Positions 51,508-61,768 of a stretch of DNA of 64,000 bases are shown piece after piece. Under the pieces are notes generated by a model that was not told the DNA's origin, did no database searches, and saw nothing but the letters and a program-made list of their open reading frames with translations. Source of the stretch: Lachnospiraceae bacterium AC2031 (GTDB lineage: Bacteria > Bacillota > Clostridia > Lachnospirales > Lachnospiraceae); the NCBI GenBank assembly GCA_000687975.1, contig JIAB01000001.1:1240001-1304000 (forward strand), in the 5' to 3' direction. Position numbers and translations under genes: made by a program. How positions within the stretch are numbered: position 1 is the stretch's first letter; each line of letters opens with the position of its first letter.

Positions 51508-51948
51508 TTAAAATGATTGAAGCTCTCTTTTTACATAAAGCTTTGTTCCTTCAAGACGCTGTATTGTCACCAGCGTTCCCTCTGGAATAACACTGCCGTC
51601 ATCAGATACTGCTCGCCATTCAACATCGCCAATCTTCAGCATTCCTGTGCCAGCATTGTTATCGACAGCCGTAAGGATCTTTTCAGTTCGTCCTATAAGA
51701 CTGTCTGTATTGGTTTTCTCCTGCCCGATTGCCAGATGCTTCTTGGCAAATGGCCTCATCAGCAGAAGTAATATGGTGGACACTCCTATGAATGCAACTA
51801 ACTGCAGCCATACAGGCCCGTCCATAAATGCGATTATCGCCGCGACTATACCGCCACCCGTAAACCAGATGGACGAAAGTCCTAGAGTAATTATCTCTAC
51901 CACCAGAGCTACTGCCGCGACTATAACCCAAAATACGCCATAGCTCAT
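51508..51948 (-). CDS. NfeD-family membrane protein
   Basis: 146 residues. Membrane helices at ~4-25 and ~28-63 and a C-terminal OB-like domain (IGRTEKILTAVDNNAGTGML...GDVEWRAVSDDG...GTLVTIQRLEGTKLYVK). Typical short NfeD partner of the following SPFH protein. AAGGAAGG ribosome site. Confidence 0.9.
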   Translation of the reverse strand: MSYGVFWVIVAAVALVVEIITLGLSSIWFTGGGIVAAIIAFMDGPVWLQLVAFIGVSTILLLLMRPFAKKHLAIGQEKTNTDSLIGRTEKILTAVDNNAGTGMLKIGDVEWRAVSDDGSVIPEGTLVTIQRLEGTKLYVKRELQSF

Positions 51949-52077
51949 ACCTTCACCTTCCTTCTTTGATCAACTATACAATACACAATTATAACAAACT
52001 ATTCATAATTCAGCATTATATTAAATAGCTTGTTAAAAAAAAATCTTGTGACAGGATAATTATATCATAATATTTTC

Positions 52078-53646
52078 CTAAAACAGAGAAATAGTTTGAG
52101 AGCCCAGATCCTTGTTCTGTTCTCCTTCTTTAAGCGATGCAAAGGAAAGAACCATATGGTGGTCTCCAACCCTTATTCTGCTGCAATACGCCGGGTCATC
52201 CACCTTTATTTCCTTGTAGAGTGTGGCATTATTCCCATCCAGATCACTCTTATATATTCCCACAGCTGACTCGCCATTCATGGAATAATAGAGGGTATAC
52301 CACAGCGTATCTCCATGAATACAAAATGAAGAAACCCCTGTTGATACAGTCTTGGCCAAAGAAGCACTATCCGAACCATTATCTGTTTTAAACTCCAGAC
52401 GATTATATGATGATTCCTTCGAATCCAAATCACTTGTCAGATAATACCATTTACCATCCTTAACCTGAGTCATAGTGTCATATCCTTCCATAAGGATTAA
52501 ATGGTTCCATGGCAATTCTTCTGCTTCCATATAGTATTTATAATCATACATAAATCTATACAGCAAACATTCCGTAGCAGATACACTGACGTCAACATCT
52601 CCAAGATATAACTTCTTTTCGAATTCTGGTTTTGTAAGATCAATATACTCTACACGATATGCATCATAGTTCTTGCTAAGAACATAGAGTTTATTGTCCC
52701 TGATAAATGGCACGGATATCTGATAACCTTCTTCAAGATCCTCCGGACCCATTACATCCTCAACTGTACCATTCGAAAGATTCAACCTGATAACGTACTT
52801 CAAAGATTCTTTCTTCGTAGATATATGACTTCTGTATTCACTTATATATAAAAACCCATCATGGATTCCAAGAACCGCATCTGCATATAACTCTGATTCG
52901 TAGATTACACTTTCTGCGCCATCCAGAGATACCAGTTTCACTTCTTTTCCATCACAGTAATACAGGCCATCCTCAGTATCAATATATTCATTTTTATAGC
53001 TATTGAGCTGATCCTCAAGGTCATATCTGGATTCGTTTTCACCCAGAATATATTCGCCGTAATTCTTCGAATAATCCTGACACACCTTACAAGCTTTATA
53101 TAAGAAAACAGATACGCCTAAAACTGCCAGAATATAAACGATTGGAACTATTCTGATTATTTTGCTGCTTTTCTTTGAAGATTTTTCCTCGCCATCAGCC
53201 TGTTCTTCTTCGTTATCAGATGCTTTTTTCAAAGATTTGATATATGAGATGATACTGATCACCAGCATAATAAAGGTGAATGCACCTGTAGCAAGGAATC
53301 TGGAATGTGATTTTATAGAATCAAGCTGATATCTGGCATAAATACACACATTCAGATAATAGCCAGCAAATGCAACGAAAGTGACTAAATAAACAATTAT
53401 CTTTAAAAGACCAGCAGTCTTTTGATCCTTTCCTGCCAGAAAAATACTTAGAATAATGAACGCTATAGCTATAGCAAGTATAAGCACGAGCCAAGCATTT
53501 ATGTATCCCCAGTATGTTCCGTCAACAAAGGGAGTTCTCTTCATTATGGTGTCATATCCAGAAACAAAGCCCTCGCCATTACTATTATATATATCATGAG
53601 CCTCTATAAAATAAATAAAGGCAAGTAATATATTTAAAATGATCAT
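52078..53646 (-). CDS. Polytopic membrane protein with propeller-like C-terminal domain
   Basis: 522 residues. Five predicted helices (~1-17, ~48-70, ~80-104, ~118-140, ~165-188) precede ~330 extracytoplasmic residues with repeated short strand lines (DGLYYCDGKEVKLVSLDG, DGFLYISEYRSH, DNKLYVLSKNY, GKWYYLTSDLD, DTLWYTLYYSM) like DUF5050/beta-propeller proteins. Function unknown. The ribosome site is poor. Follows the small membrane protein by 47 bases. Confidence 0.65.
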   Translation of the reverse strand: MIILNILLAFIYFIEAHDIYNSNGEGFVSGYDTIMKRTPFVDGTYWGYINAWLVLILAIAIAFIILSIFLAGKDQKTAGLLKIIVYLVTFVAFAGYYLNVCIYARYQLDSIKSHSRFLATGAFTFIMLVISIISYIKSLKKASDNEEEQADGEEKSSKKSSKIIRIVPIVYILAVLGVSVFLYKACKVCQDYSKNYGEYILGENESRYDLEDQLNSYKNEYIDTEDGLYYCDGKEVKLVSLDGAESVIYESELYADAVLGIHDGFLYISEYRSHISTKKESLKYVIRLNLSNGTVEDVMGPEDLEEGYQISVPFIRDNKLYVLSKNYDAYRVEYIDLTKPEFEKKLYLGDVDVSVSATECLLYRFMYDYKYYMEAEELPWNHLILMEGYDTMTQVKDGKWYYLTSDLDSKESSYNRLEFKTDNGSDSASLAKTVSTGVSSFCIHGDTLWYTLYYSMNGESAVGIYKSDLDGNNATLYKEIKVDDPAYCSRIRVGDHHMVLSFASLKEGEQNKDLGSQTISLF

Positions 53647-53693
53647 TTTTTACTAAACCCCTTTCCCTACCTAAACATATGTATAGCTAGGGA

Positions 53694-54221
53694 TTAAAAC
53701 TGTTGCATGTCATTCTGATACATATTATTTGGCTGCATTTCATTTGGCTTCCAAATGGTACTGACTCCATATCTGCCAATAGCAACTACTATCAGTATAC
53801 CTGACACAGTCCCAAATGGAGTTGATATAATTGAAATAATATTACTCATAGCGTTAGCTGCTACAAGGTATTCTTGTCCTTGTCTTGAATATATGTAGTT
53901 TGCCAGATAAGTTGATACAATGCCTAATATCCATCCAAAAACAATGTATACAACAAACATTACAACCTCTACTGTTCTTCTGGATTCCCCTTTATATGTG
54001 AACATTATCATCATAAAGACAACAAGCATAAGAAGGTGTACTAAAGAAGTAAAAAGACTAGCTGGAATAACCCTGGCCTCATGCGCTTCCGTAAATTGTT
54101 CGGGCAGAAATAAATTCCCACCTTTAAACTGTGTTAATGTACATAAAACGTTTATTAAAAACACAACTCCGTAAAGAATTACGCCTACGACCATAGGCTT
54201 TTTAACATTATCTTCTAACAT
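53694..54221 (-). CDS. Four-helix membrane protein
   Basis: 175 residues. Helices at ~10-32, ~52-74, ~82-106 and ~130-152 with an Asn/Met/Gln-rich C-terminal tail (MQPNNMYQNDMQQF). AGGGAGA ribosome site. No family recognised. Apparently in one unit with the next membrane protein. Confidence 0.6.
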   Translation of the reverse strand: MLEDNVKKPMVVGVILYGVVFLINVLCTLTQFKGGNLFLPEQFTEAHEARVIPASLFTSLVHLLMLVVFMMIMFTYKGESRRTVEVVMFVVYIVFGWILGIVSTYLANYIYSRQGQEYLVAANAMSNIISIISTPFGTVSGILIVVAIGRYGVSTIWKPNEMQPNNMYQNDMQQF

Positions 54222-54311
54222 ATTATCTCTCCCTTAAAAGAATGTGCGAGTGGGGATAGCCCCATTCGCACATAGGTTTATTTCTTAGATTAATATAATG
54301 ATAGTCACTTA

Positions 54312-56609
54312 TTAGTGATCACGATAGTAGTTGATGAGGCATCCGCTTGTGATAATAGTACGCTCATCATCTGTAAGCTCACCAAGCTTCAGTGAGATTT
54401 CCTTCATACCCTTGTTAACGATGTATGCCTTGATCACTTCACGCTTCTCTTCTACAGCAGCACGTACATCTGGAACGAATACATAGTCGCCGTTCTCGAA
54501 ACCGTATGGATTATCCTGACTTACATCAACTGCAGTTTCATCCATGATAAATGGAAGCATACCCCAGTTAATAAGATTTGAACGATATCTCTTTGTTGCA
54601 TATTCACGAGCGATGTTAGCCCATCCACCAAGAACCTTCTGGCATGATGCAGCCTGCTCACGAGCTGAACCATCTCCTGGCTTTACTGCATAGATTGTAC
54701 TACCAAAACCTGTATTCTTACGGTTTACATCGTTGAACTTCTCTTTGATTATAGGCATTACATCCTTAAGTTCTGGATAGTTCTCACATGGATGTCCGCC
54801 TTCTTCTCTATCCACCTCAACCTGATGGAACTCCTTAGCACGACCGACGTACTCTGGGTCCTTACGTGAAAGTGTGAACTCAGCAAGTCCGATAGGATTA
54901 GATCTAAATGATGATGTCTCACCTGAAGGAATGAGCTCATCAGTTGTAGTTACAGGGTCTGTAATAACTGAGCAGACCTTGAGGAGAAGATTTTCTTCAA
55001 GAGCTGGCATAGCTGGCCATGGCTTGATGTTTGGTCCCTGCTTAAGCTCCTCTTCTGGACGAGCCTTCTTCCATCCGTCATATACTCTGTTCTCATAGAT
55101 TGACTTATCGAAGAAGTACTTAGGTCCTGTGTACTCAACATCGATATCAGTAGCTGGTGTAAGGAAGCCCTTGTTAACAGCTGTAGCTGCGATAGAACGA
55201 GCATCCATAAGAGCAACTGAACTGATCTGTCCGTTCTGTATCTTTGATCCCTCTCTGTTAGGGAAGTTACGTGTTGAATGTCTGATTGAAAGTGCGTTGT
55301 TAGCAGGTGTATCACCAGCACCGAAGCAAGGTCCGCAGAATGCAGTCTTGATAATAGCACCAGTCTTCATGATATCTGCTGCACGTCCGTTATTAACAAG
55401 CTCCATCATAACCGGCATACTTGCTGGATATACATCAAGTGTGAACTCATCATTTCCAATATAGTGACCCTTAAGGATATCAGCAGCATCGCAAATATTC
55501 TCGAAACCACCACCAGCACAACCAGCGATGATTCCCTGCTCAACATAGAGCTTTCCATCACGGATCTTATCTGTGAGCTTGAACTCTACATCACCTGTAA
55601 GCTGCTTACGACCATTTTCCTCACACTCGTGAAGAATGTCCTTAAGATTTGCATTTAACTCTTCAATAGTAAATGTATTTGATGGGTGGAATGGAAGCGC
55701 GATCATTGGACGAATCTTTGCAAGATCAACATATACCACGCCATCATAGTAAGCAACATCTGCTGGAGCAAGTTCCTTATAAGCCTCAGGTCTATAGTGA
55801 GTCTCGAACCACTTCTTTGTATTTTCATCTGTCTTCCAGATAGATGAAAGACATGTTGTCTCTGTTGTCATTACATCAACACCGATACGGAAGTCAGTTG
55901 AAAGCTTATCAACACCAGGACCAACGAACTCCATAACACTGTTCTTAACGTATCCATTCTTAAATGTAGCTCCGATAAGTGCAAGTGCAACGTCCTGAGG
56001 ACCAACACCCTTCACTGGCTCGCCATCAAGATAGATAGCGATAACCTTTGGAGACTTAACATCATAAGTTCTTCCAAGAAGCTGCTTAGCAAGCTCTCCA
56101 CCACCTTCACCGATAGCCATAGTACCAAGAGCACCATAACGTGTGTGGCTGTCTGAACCAAGTATCATAGCTCCGCACTCAGCAAGCTCCTCACGAGCAT
56201 ACTGGTGAATAACTGCCTGATGAGGTGGAACATAGATTCCGCCGTACTTCTTAGCAGCTGAGAGACCAAACATATGGTCATCTTCATTTATTGTTCCACC
56301 AACTGCACAAAGTGAGTTGTGGCAGTTTGTAAGAACGTAAGGGATAGGAAACTCTGTAAGACCTGATGCCCTTGCTGTCTGGATAATGCCGACAAATGTA
56401 ATATCGTGAGATGTCATTTTATCGAACTTGATCTTAAGGTTCTCTGCATCTCCTGAAGTATTGTGGCTGGTAAGAATACCATGTGCAATGGTTCCCTTCT
56501 TTGCCTCTTCCTTAGTAGTTTGTATTCCTTTGCTACTAAGCTCTGCCTCGTCTGTTACAAGGTCTTTACCATTTACAAGGTATGCACCTGTCTCGTAAAG
56601 TTTTACCAT
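54312..56609 (-). CDS. acnA: Aconitate hydratase
   Basis: 765 residues from [16 protein letters not shown] lies 5 bases upstream. Cluster-ligand and active-site lines include [37 protein letters not shown] and a C-terminal swivel domain ending [13 protein letters not shown]. Isomerises citrate to isocitrate. It shares the region with citrate synthase and the oxidoreductase, supporting an oxidative half-TCA route to 2-oxoglutarate. Exact subfamily (single-chain Clostridial type) is my reading. Confidence 0.92.
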   Translation of the reverse strand: MVKLYETGAYLVNGKDLVTDEAELSSKGIQTTKEEAKKGTIAHGILTSHNTSGDAENLKIKFDKMTSHDITFVGIIQTARASGLTEFPIPYVLTNCHNSLCAVGGTINEDDHMFGLSAAKKYGGIYVPPHQAVIHQYAREELAECGAMILGSDSHTRYGALGTMAIGEGGGELAKQLLGRTYDVKSPKVIAIYLDGEPVKGVGPQDVALALIGATFKNGYVKNSVMEFVGPGVDKLSTDFRIGVDVMTTETTCLSSIWKTDENTKKWFETHYRPEAYKELAPADVAYYDGVVYVDLAKIRPMIALPFHPSNTFTIEELNANLKDILHECEENGRKQLTGDVEFKLTDKIRDGKLYVEQGIIAGCAGGGFENICDAADILKGHYIGNDEFTLDVYPASMPVMMELVNNGRAADIMKTGAIIKTAFCGPCFGAGDTPANNALSIRHSTRNFPNREGSKIQNGQISSVALMDARSIAATAVNKGFLTPATDIDVEYTGPKYFFDKSIYENRVYDGWKKARPEEELKQGPNIKPWPAMPALEENLLLKVCSVITDPVTTTDELIPSGETSSFRSNPIGLAEFTLSRKDPEYVGRAKEFHQVEVDREEGGHPCENYPELKDVMPIIKEKFNDVNRKNTGFGSTIYAVKPGDGSAREQAASCQKVLGGWANIAREYATKRYRSNLINWGMLPFIMDETAVDVSQDNPYGFENGDYVFVPDVRAAVEEKREVIKAYIVNKGMKEISLKLGELTDDERTIITSGCLINYYRDH

Positions 56610-56635
56610 TTTGTCCTCCATTGATTTTTAAAAAA

Positions 56636-58063
56636 TTAGTCCTCTTCCGTAACATCCGGAAGTTTGAAAGTAGTAAGACTGTTGGCATCGATATTAGTTT
56701 CCTCAACCACACGAGTTGCCTGTCTCTCTACACAACGTTCGAAATAGTTTCGCACCTCTCTCGCATTTGCGAAGTGCTCCTCATGATCAACAGCCATTTT
56801 CTGCAGACGGTCGGCCACATAATCTGTAGCCTCCTTGTTCATCACATAATCCTGGCTTACGCACATAAGGTCAAATATTTTGATCAGCTCATCGCCTGTA
56901 TAATCAGGGAACTCGATGAACTTGTTAAATCTTGATTTAAGTCCTGGGTTAGAGTTGATAAATGTTTTCATCTCGTCTGTATATCCAGCAACGATTACGA
57001 TAAGATCCTGACGGTTATCCTCCATACGCTTAAGGAGCGTATCAACAGCTTCCTGTCCGAAATCCTCGCCCTCAGCACTTGTAAGGGTATATGCCTCATC
57101 GATGAAAAGCACACCACCCATTGCCTCATCGCAGACCTTGGCAGTCTTCTGGGCTGTCTGTCCAACGTATCCTTCCACAAGTCCTGCACGATCTACCTCT
57201 ATCATTTGGCCTTTGCTGACAACTCCCAGCTGGTGATAGATCTTAGCAAGAAGTCTTGCCACTGTAGTCTTACCAGTACCAGGGTTACCCGAGAAAACAA
57301 GGTGAAGTGACATACTTGGAGTCTTAAGTCCAAGCTTCTCTCTCATTCCTCTGATCTTAACCAGATTAATAAGATTAGTCAGATTCTTCTTAACAACCTC
57401 AAGACCAATAAGTGAATCCAGCTCTGCGAGGAGCTGATCCAGCGTCTCCTGCTTAGGTGGAAGTGAAATCTTTACATTAACAGGTGTTTCATCTTCAGAA
57501 ACATTGCCTTTTCCGCCAGCATTTCCGAAGCCACCTATACTTCCGCCGCCTGGAGTATTCTTATAGATATCAAAACCATTTAGGTAATTATTCATTGCAT
57601 TGATGTAATCAGAAACTCTGTCTGCTTCTCTGTCACTGATTCCACCATAGGCTACAAAATTACAGCCTAGATCGTTAAATGTATTCACCAGATATTTGGA
57701 TATCGAAGTACCGTATCCAGTTCTCTGACTCATTGGTGATGTGTCATCCAGTACGAAATACTGAAGACTTCTTGGAACATAACTTGAAAGATCTATATTA
57801 TTGCAGCGATCATTTATGAATCTCTTGAAATTGTACTCACTGATCACAATCTCAAGATTCTCATTTATGAATCTGATCTGATTAGAAATATCAGAACTAG
57901 ACTCATCAAAAATATACCCCAGATAAACCAGCATATCATCCTTCAGCTGATTCTTAAGGGTAACGCGAGCATCGGCAGGATAAGGACTTGCCGCCTTAAA
58001 CTGCACATTGTCCGCATATTGAAAGCAATAATTTATCATCTGTTTGATATTCTTTGTAACCAT
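56636..58063 (-). CDS. AAA+ ATPase of the CbxX/CfqX (SpoVK) type
   Basis: 475 residues. N-terminal ~190 residues are unassigned, followed by a Gly-rich linker. The AAA core spans ~205-460: LIGLEVVKKNLTNLINLVKI, Walker A SGNPGTGKTTVARLLAKIYH, Walker B GGVLFIDEAYTLTSAEGEDF, sensor region VAGYTDEMKTFINSNPGLKS, and arginine-rich RFNKFIEF. Relatives remodel protein complexes (e.g. CbbX on Rubisco). Its stop is 27 bases before aconitase, hinting at a role with that or neighbouring enzymes; inference. Confidence 0.88.
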   Translation of the reverse strand: MVTKNIKQMINYCFQYADNVQFKAASPYPADARVTLKNQLKDDMLVYLGYIFDESSSDISNQIRFINENLEIVISEYNFKRFINDRCNNIDLSSYVPRSLQYFVLDDTSPMSQRTGYGTSISKYLVNTFNDLGCNFVAYGGISDREADRVSDYINAMNNYLNGFDIYKNTPGGGSIGGFGNAGGKGNVSEDETPVNVKISLPPKQETLDQLLAELDSLIGLEVVKKNLTNLINLVKIRGMREKLGLKTPSMSLHLVFSGNPGTGKTTVARLLAKIYHQLGVVSKGQMIEVDRAGLVEGYVGQTAQKTAKVCDEAMGGVLFIDEAYTLTSAEGEDFGQEAVDTLLKRMEDNRQDLIVIVAGYTDEMKTFINSNPGLKSRFNKFIEFPDYTGDELIKIFDLMCVSQDYVMNKEATDYVADRLQKMAVDHEEHFANAREVRNYFERCVERQATRVVEETNIDANSLTTFKLPDVTEED

Positions 58064-58114
58064 TATGCAACCCCATTTGGTGCAGTGGGGACGGACCCCA
58101 GTGCACGGTTTTAT

Positions 58115-59053
58115 TTATGCTTCACACTTCTTGAGTAATTCTTCCCAACGCTTATCTACCTCAGCCTGGAACTCTTCGAGAAGCTTCTCGTTACCTGGCT
58201 TGAAGAGATGCTTGAAACGTCCCTGAGGCTTTAAGAAATCCTCAATTGGGAGCTTATTCTTAGGTTTATAGCTGAGATTCCATTTACCGTTTTCTACTTC
58301 GAAAAGTGGCCAGTAGCATGTGTCTACAGCAAGCTTACAGATCTTAGCCATATCTGCAGCATCAAATCTCCAACCTCTTGGGCAAGGTGACATTACATTA
58401 AGGAATGCAGGACCTGGTGTGTAGATAGCCTTCTCAGACTTCTCATAGAGATCCTTCATACCTGATGTGAATGTTGACTGTCCAACGTAAGGAATGTTAT
58501 GTGCTGCCATGATAGCTGCAAGATCCTTACGACACTGAACCTTACCGTTACTTACTGAACCAACAGGTGTTGTTGTTGTATCAGCAAATCTTGGTGTAGC
58601 TGATGAACGCTGGATACCTGTGTTCATGTAAGCGCCGTTATCATAGCATACATAAACCATGTCATGTCCACGCTCCATAGCACCTGAAAGTGACTGGAAT
58701 CCGATATCGTAGGTACCACCATCACCACCAAAGGTAATGAACTTGTAGGTTGTATCCTCGTCGATACGTCCTCTCTTCTTCAGTGCATTGTAAGCTGTCT
58801 CAACACCTGAAAGTGTAGCACCTGCACAAGCAAATGCATTATGAATATAACTGTCTGTATAAGCAGTAAATGGATAGAGGTAAGTTGAAACTTCAAGACA
58901 GCCTGTTGCGTTACCGATAACTGCCTTATCCTCTTCCTTCAGGGCTCTAAGTACTGTTCTAACTGTGATGGCAGCCCCGCAGCCAGCACAGAGTCTATGT
59001 CCTGGAGTAAGCCTTTCCGGCTTGCTCATAACTTCTTTAAGATTATATGCCAT
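58115..59053 (-). CDS. porB: 2-oxoacid:ferredoxin oxidoreductase, beta subunit
   Basis: 312 residues from MAYNLKEVMSKPE, after AGGAGA. LCAGCGAAIT near residue 25 and the TPP/Mg line GDGGTYDIGFQSLSGAMERG then YDNGAYMNTG (~135-175). Binds thiamine pyrophosphate, providing a link to the thi operon in this window. Last gene of porCDAB. Confidence 0.93.
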   Translation of the reverse strand: MAYNLKEVMSKPERLTPGHRLCAGCGAAITVRTVLRALKEEDKAVIGNATGCLEVSTYLYPFTAYTDSYIHNAFACAGATLSGVETAYNALKKRGRIDEDTTYKFITFGGDGGTYDIGFQSLSGAMERGHDMVYVCYDNGAYMNTGIQRSSATPRFADTTTTPVGSVSNGKVQCRKDLAAIMAAHNIPYVGQSTFTSGMKDLYEKSEKAIYTPGPAFLNVMSPCPRGWRFDAADMAKICKLAVDTCYWPLFEVENGKWNLSYKPKNKLPIEDFLKPQGRFKHLFKPGNEKLLEEFQAEVDKRWEELLKKCEA

Positions 59054-59076
59054 TTCTATATCTCCTGATATTTGCA

Positions 59077-60525
59077 CTATTTATCACTAAGTTTAACGCC
59101 ATCACCTGACTGACGGATATCCATCTGATCATCACCACCGAAATCACGGAACTCATTTGAGTTATCAGCATCACGGTCACGAAGACCAACATACTTAAAC
59201 TGTTCTGGCTCCTTGCCACGGCGAACTATCTCACGGATATCTCTGAATACGTCTCTTGCTTCTGTTACTGTGTAGTCACGTCCACCAAGTCCATAGAAGT
59301 AGTTAACTGTTGGGATATCAAGTCCTGCATCATACATAGCAGCCTTGAGCTCTGATCCAAGAGGACCGCCCATACCTGAGAAGCTCTCTGCTCTATCAAG
59401 TATAGCTACAGACTGACACTTAGAAAGTGCAGCAGCCAGTTCCTCACCCGGGAATGGTCTGAATACACGAACCTTGATCATACCAACGTGAATTCCGTAC
59501 TCACGGAGCTTATCTACTGCATCCTTTGTCTGTCCTGCAGCAGAACCCATGATAACGATAGCGTACTTAGCATCTTCCATACGGTACTCCTCAAAGAGGC
59601 CATACTTACGTCCTGTAAGCTGCTCGTACTCAGCACAAACATCAAGGATAACCTTCTTGGCATTCTTCATACCTGCACGCTGGCTGTACTTTGTCTCCAT
59701 ATAGTAAGGAGAGTTTGCATAAGGACCAGCAGCCATAGGCATATCCTTGTTAAGAAGGAAGTTCTCTGGATGATACTCACCAACGAAGTTCCTTACTGAC
59801 TCTGTATCAATTGTTTCAATATTCATAACAGCATGACTTGTAATGAATCCATCGTAGCAAACCATCATAGGAAGCATAACGTCAGGATGCTCAGTTACTC
59901 TGTATGCCATAATGAAGTTATCATAAGCTTCCTCGTTTGTCTCTGCATAAACCTGAAGCCATCCACTGTCTCTTGCACCCATAGCATCTGAGTGGTCGCA
60001 GTTGATGTTAAGAGGTCCTGTCAGTGTTCTGTTAACAAGGCAAAGAACAACTGGAAGTCTATCTGAAGCAGCTATATAAAGCTCTTCCCACATAAATGCA
60101 AGTCCTGCTGATGATGTTGCTGTAAGAGCTCTTGCTCCAGCAGCTGATGCACCGATAACAGCACTCATTGAGCTGTGCTCAGACTCTACAGGGATGAACT
60201 CTGTATCGATCTCACCATTTGAGATGTATGTTGATACCATCTGAGGAAGCTCAGTTGATGGAGTGATTGGGAATGCTGGCATAACATCTGGGTTAACCTG
60301 CTTAATAGCAAGTGCAACTGCTTCGTTACCTGACATACGGTCACGCTTCTTAAGAGCAGTACCCTGAACGCGGATCTCAGCCTTAGCCTTTTCACTCTCG
60401 TTATATTCTGTATCATAAGGGCTCTCTACAGACTGTGTCTGATTAGGATTAACTGCCTCGATTGCTGACTTAGCTGTGTCAGCTAGGCTTACACCCTTAA
60501 CCTTAATATTTCTATCCTTTAACAT
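59077..60525 (-). CDS. porA: 2-oxoacid:ferredoxin oxidoreductase, alpha subunit
   Basis: 482 residues. After a ~60-residue N-terminal extension comes MSGNEAVALAIKQVNPDVMP then AFPITPSTELPQ, the usual PorA start, and later MGSAAGQTKDAVDKLREYGI and RPFPGEELAAAL. Its ATG overlaps the porD stop (TAAATG). Substrate (pyruvate or branched 2-oxoacid) cannot be fixed from sequence; the four-subunit form is less usual in Clostridia, which mostly have one-chain PFOR. Confidence 0.92.
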   Translation of the reverse strand: MLKDRNIKVKGVSLADTAKSAIEAVNPNQTQSVESPYDTEYNESEKAKAEIRVQGTALKKRDRMSGNEAVALAIKQVNPDVMPAFPITPSTELPQMVSTYISNGEIDTEFIPVESEHSSMSAVIGASAAGARALTATSSAGLAFMWEELYIAASDRLPVVLCLVNRTLTGPLNINCDHSDAMGARDSGWLQVYAETNEEAYDNFIMAYRVTEHPDVMLPMMVCYDGFITSHAVMNIETIDTESVRNFVGEYHPENFLLNKDMPMAAGPYANSPYYMETKYSQRAGMKNAKKVILDVCAEYEQLTGRKYGLFEEYRMEDAKYAIVIMGSAAGQTKDAVDKLREYGIHVGMIKVRVFRPFPGEELAAALSKCQSVAILDRAESFSGMGGPLGSELKAAMYDAGLDIPTVNYFYGLGGRDYTVTEARDVFRDIREIVRRGKEPEQFKYVGLRDRDADNSNEFRDFGGDDQMDIRQSGDGVKLSDK

Positions 60526-60840
60526 TTACAGTCCCTCCTTCATAGTTATTGCACCGAAGGAGCAGCTGCCTACGCAGATTCCGCAGCCCTTACAATGATC
60601 ATAATCAAAATCAAGTCTCTTTCCATCTTCTACTGGAATAGATGAATCAGGACACATTGGTGCACAAAGAAGGCACTGCTTACATTTGTCCCAATCAATA
60701 ACTGGAGTCTGTGTTCTCCACTCTCCTGTGAGGAAGCTTACAGCTCCGCCACCACCATATACTACATTTCCTGGAGTAATATCCTGGTATGGAGACTTTT
60801 CAGTAATCTTTGTTATATCTGTTCTTACTTTATTAGCCAT
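60526..60840 (-). CDS. porD: 2-oxoacid:ferredoxin oxidoreductase, delta (ferredoxin-like) subunit
   Basis: 104 residues. Two 4Fe-4S motifs: CKQCLLCAPMCPDSS (~52) and CKGCGICVGSCSFGA (~82). Passes electrons from the TPP subunit to ferredoxin. Start overlaps the porC stop by one base. Confidence 0.95.
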   Translation of the reverse strand: MANKVRTDITKITEKSPYQDITPGNVVYGGGGAVSFLTGEWRTQTPVIDWDKCKQCLLCAPMCPDSSIPVEDGKRLDFDYDHCKGCGICVGSCSFGAITMKEGL

Positions 60841-61412
60841 TACTGCACCTCCTCGAAAGCTCTCTCAAGAGCTGCCATATTTCCATCAATTACTTCAGGC
60901 TTCTTAGCAAACTTATGCTGATATGAGCCTCTCATCTGCTCAAGGAAATCCTGCTTGGACATGATTCCTGACACCTTTACTATTGCAGCAAGCATAGGTG
61001 AGTTAGGGAAATACTTTCCAAGTGTTTCCAAAGATATAGTACGAGCGTCAACAGTATAAACTGCGCCCTCATAACCCTTAAGAAGAGGAATAATCTCTTC
61101 CTTAGGTCTTGCGGTGTTAATAACGATACCGCCGTCCTTGTTGAGACCCGAGGTTACGTCTACGCTATGAAGCAGAGTCTCATCAACCACTACAACATAA
61201 TCGGGGTTGTATATGTTGGAGTGATTTCTAATCTCCTTCTCACTGATACGATTGTAAGCTGTAATAGGAGCACCCATTCTTTCTGGACCATACTCTGGGA
61301 AGCCCTGCACGTACATACCAGTGTTAAATGCAACATCTGCCAGAAGCAGTGCTGCAGTCTTGGCACCCTGACCGCCACGGCCATGCCATCTGATTTCTAC
61401 TGCCTTACTCAT
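60840..61412 (-). CDS. porC: 2-oxoacid:ferredoxin oxidoreductase, gamma subunit
   Basis: 190 residues. EIRWHGRGGQGAKTAALLLA at the N-terminus is the gamma signature, followed by GFPEYGPERMGAPITAYNRI. First gene of porCDAB; TAGGAGG ribosome site. Upstream is a large palindromic region (61445-61646). Confidence 0.95.
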   Translation of the reverse strand: MSKAVEIRWHGRGGQGAKTAALLLADVAFNTGMYVQGFPEYGPERMGAPITAYNRISEKEIRNHSNIYNPDYVVVVDETLLHSVDVTSGLNKDGGIVINTARPKEEIIPLLKGYEGAVYTVDARTISLETLGKYFPNSPMLAAIVKVSGIMSKQDFLEQMRGSYQHKFAKKPEVIDGNMAALERAFEEVQ

Positions 61413-61444
61413 TTTTTCCTCCTAATGATGTGAAAGGTTTTGAT

Positions 61445-61646
61445 TTATGTTCGTGCTAATTGCTGAACATAATTTTTTTGTGTTCGTGCGTATTCGATGA
61501 ACATAACTTTTTTTATGTTCGTGCGTATTCGATAAACCCGTAAACGGGTTCATCGAATACGAGGCTGCGCCTCGTATAGATTTAATTGGACAAGCACCTT
61601 GGAAAGCAAGTTTTCGCGGTGCTTGTCCAATTAAATCTGCACGAAC
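61445..61646. repeat. Nested palindromes and 33-35-bp repeats upstream of porC
   Basis: The motif tgttcgtgc recurs at 61448, 61481 and 61516; the first two copies end in gaacata plus a T7-8 run. From 61517 GTTCGTGC pairs with GCACGAAC at 61639-61646, enclosing three hairpins: 61525-61560 (GTATTCGAT...ATCGAATAC), 61561-61573 (GAGGC-TGC-GCCTC) and 61578-61638 (two perfect 21-base arms). No gene lies in this 356-bp gap. Confidence 0.88.
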
Positions 61647-61714
61647 AGAAAGCCAAAGTACATTATAACAAAACCATTTAGAAAAATAAAACAGAAATTT
61701 GCGCTAAGAATGTA

Positions 61715-61756
61715 CAAAAAAAGTGCCTCTACCCGCATGGATAGTGACACTTTTTT
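61715..61756 (-). terminator. Terminator after citrate synthase
   Basis: AAAAAAGTGTCAC...GAGGCACTTTTTTT; the stem is AAGTG/CACTT based with strong A and T flanks. Confidence 0.82.
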
Positions 61757-61768
61757 ACAAATGATTTA

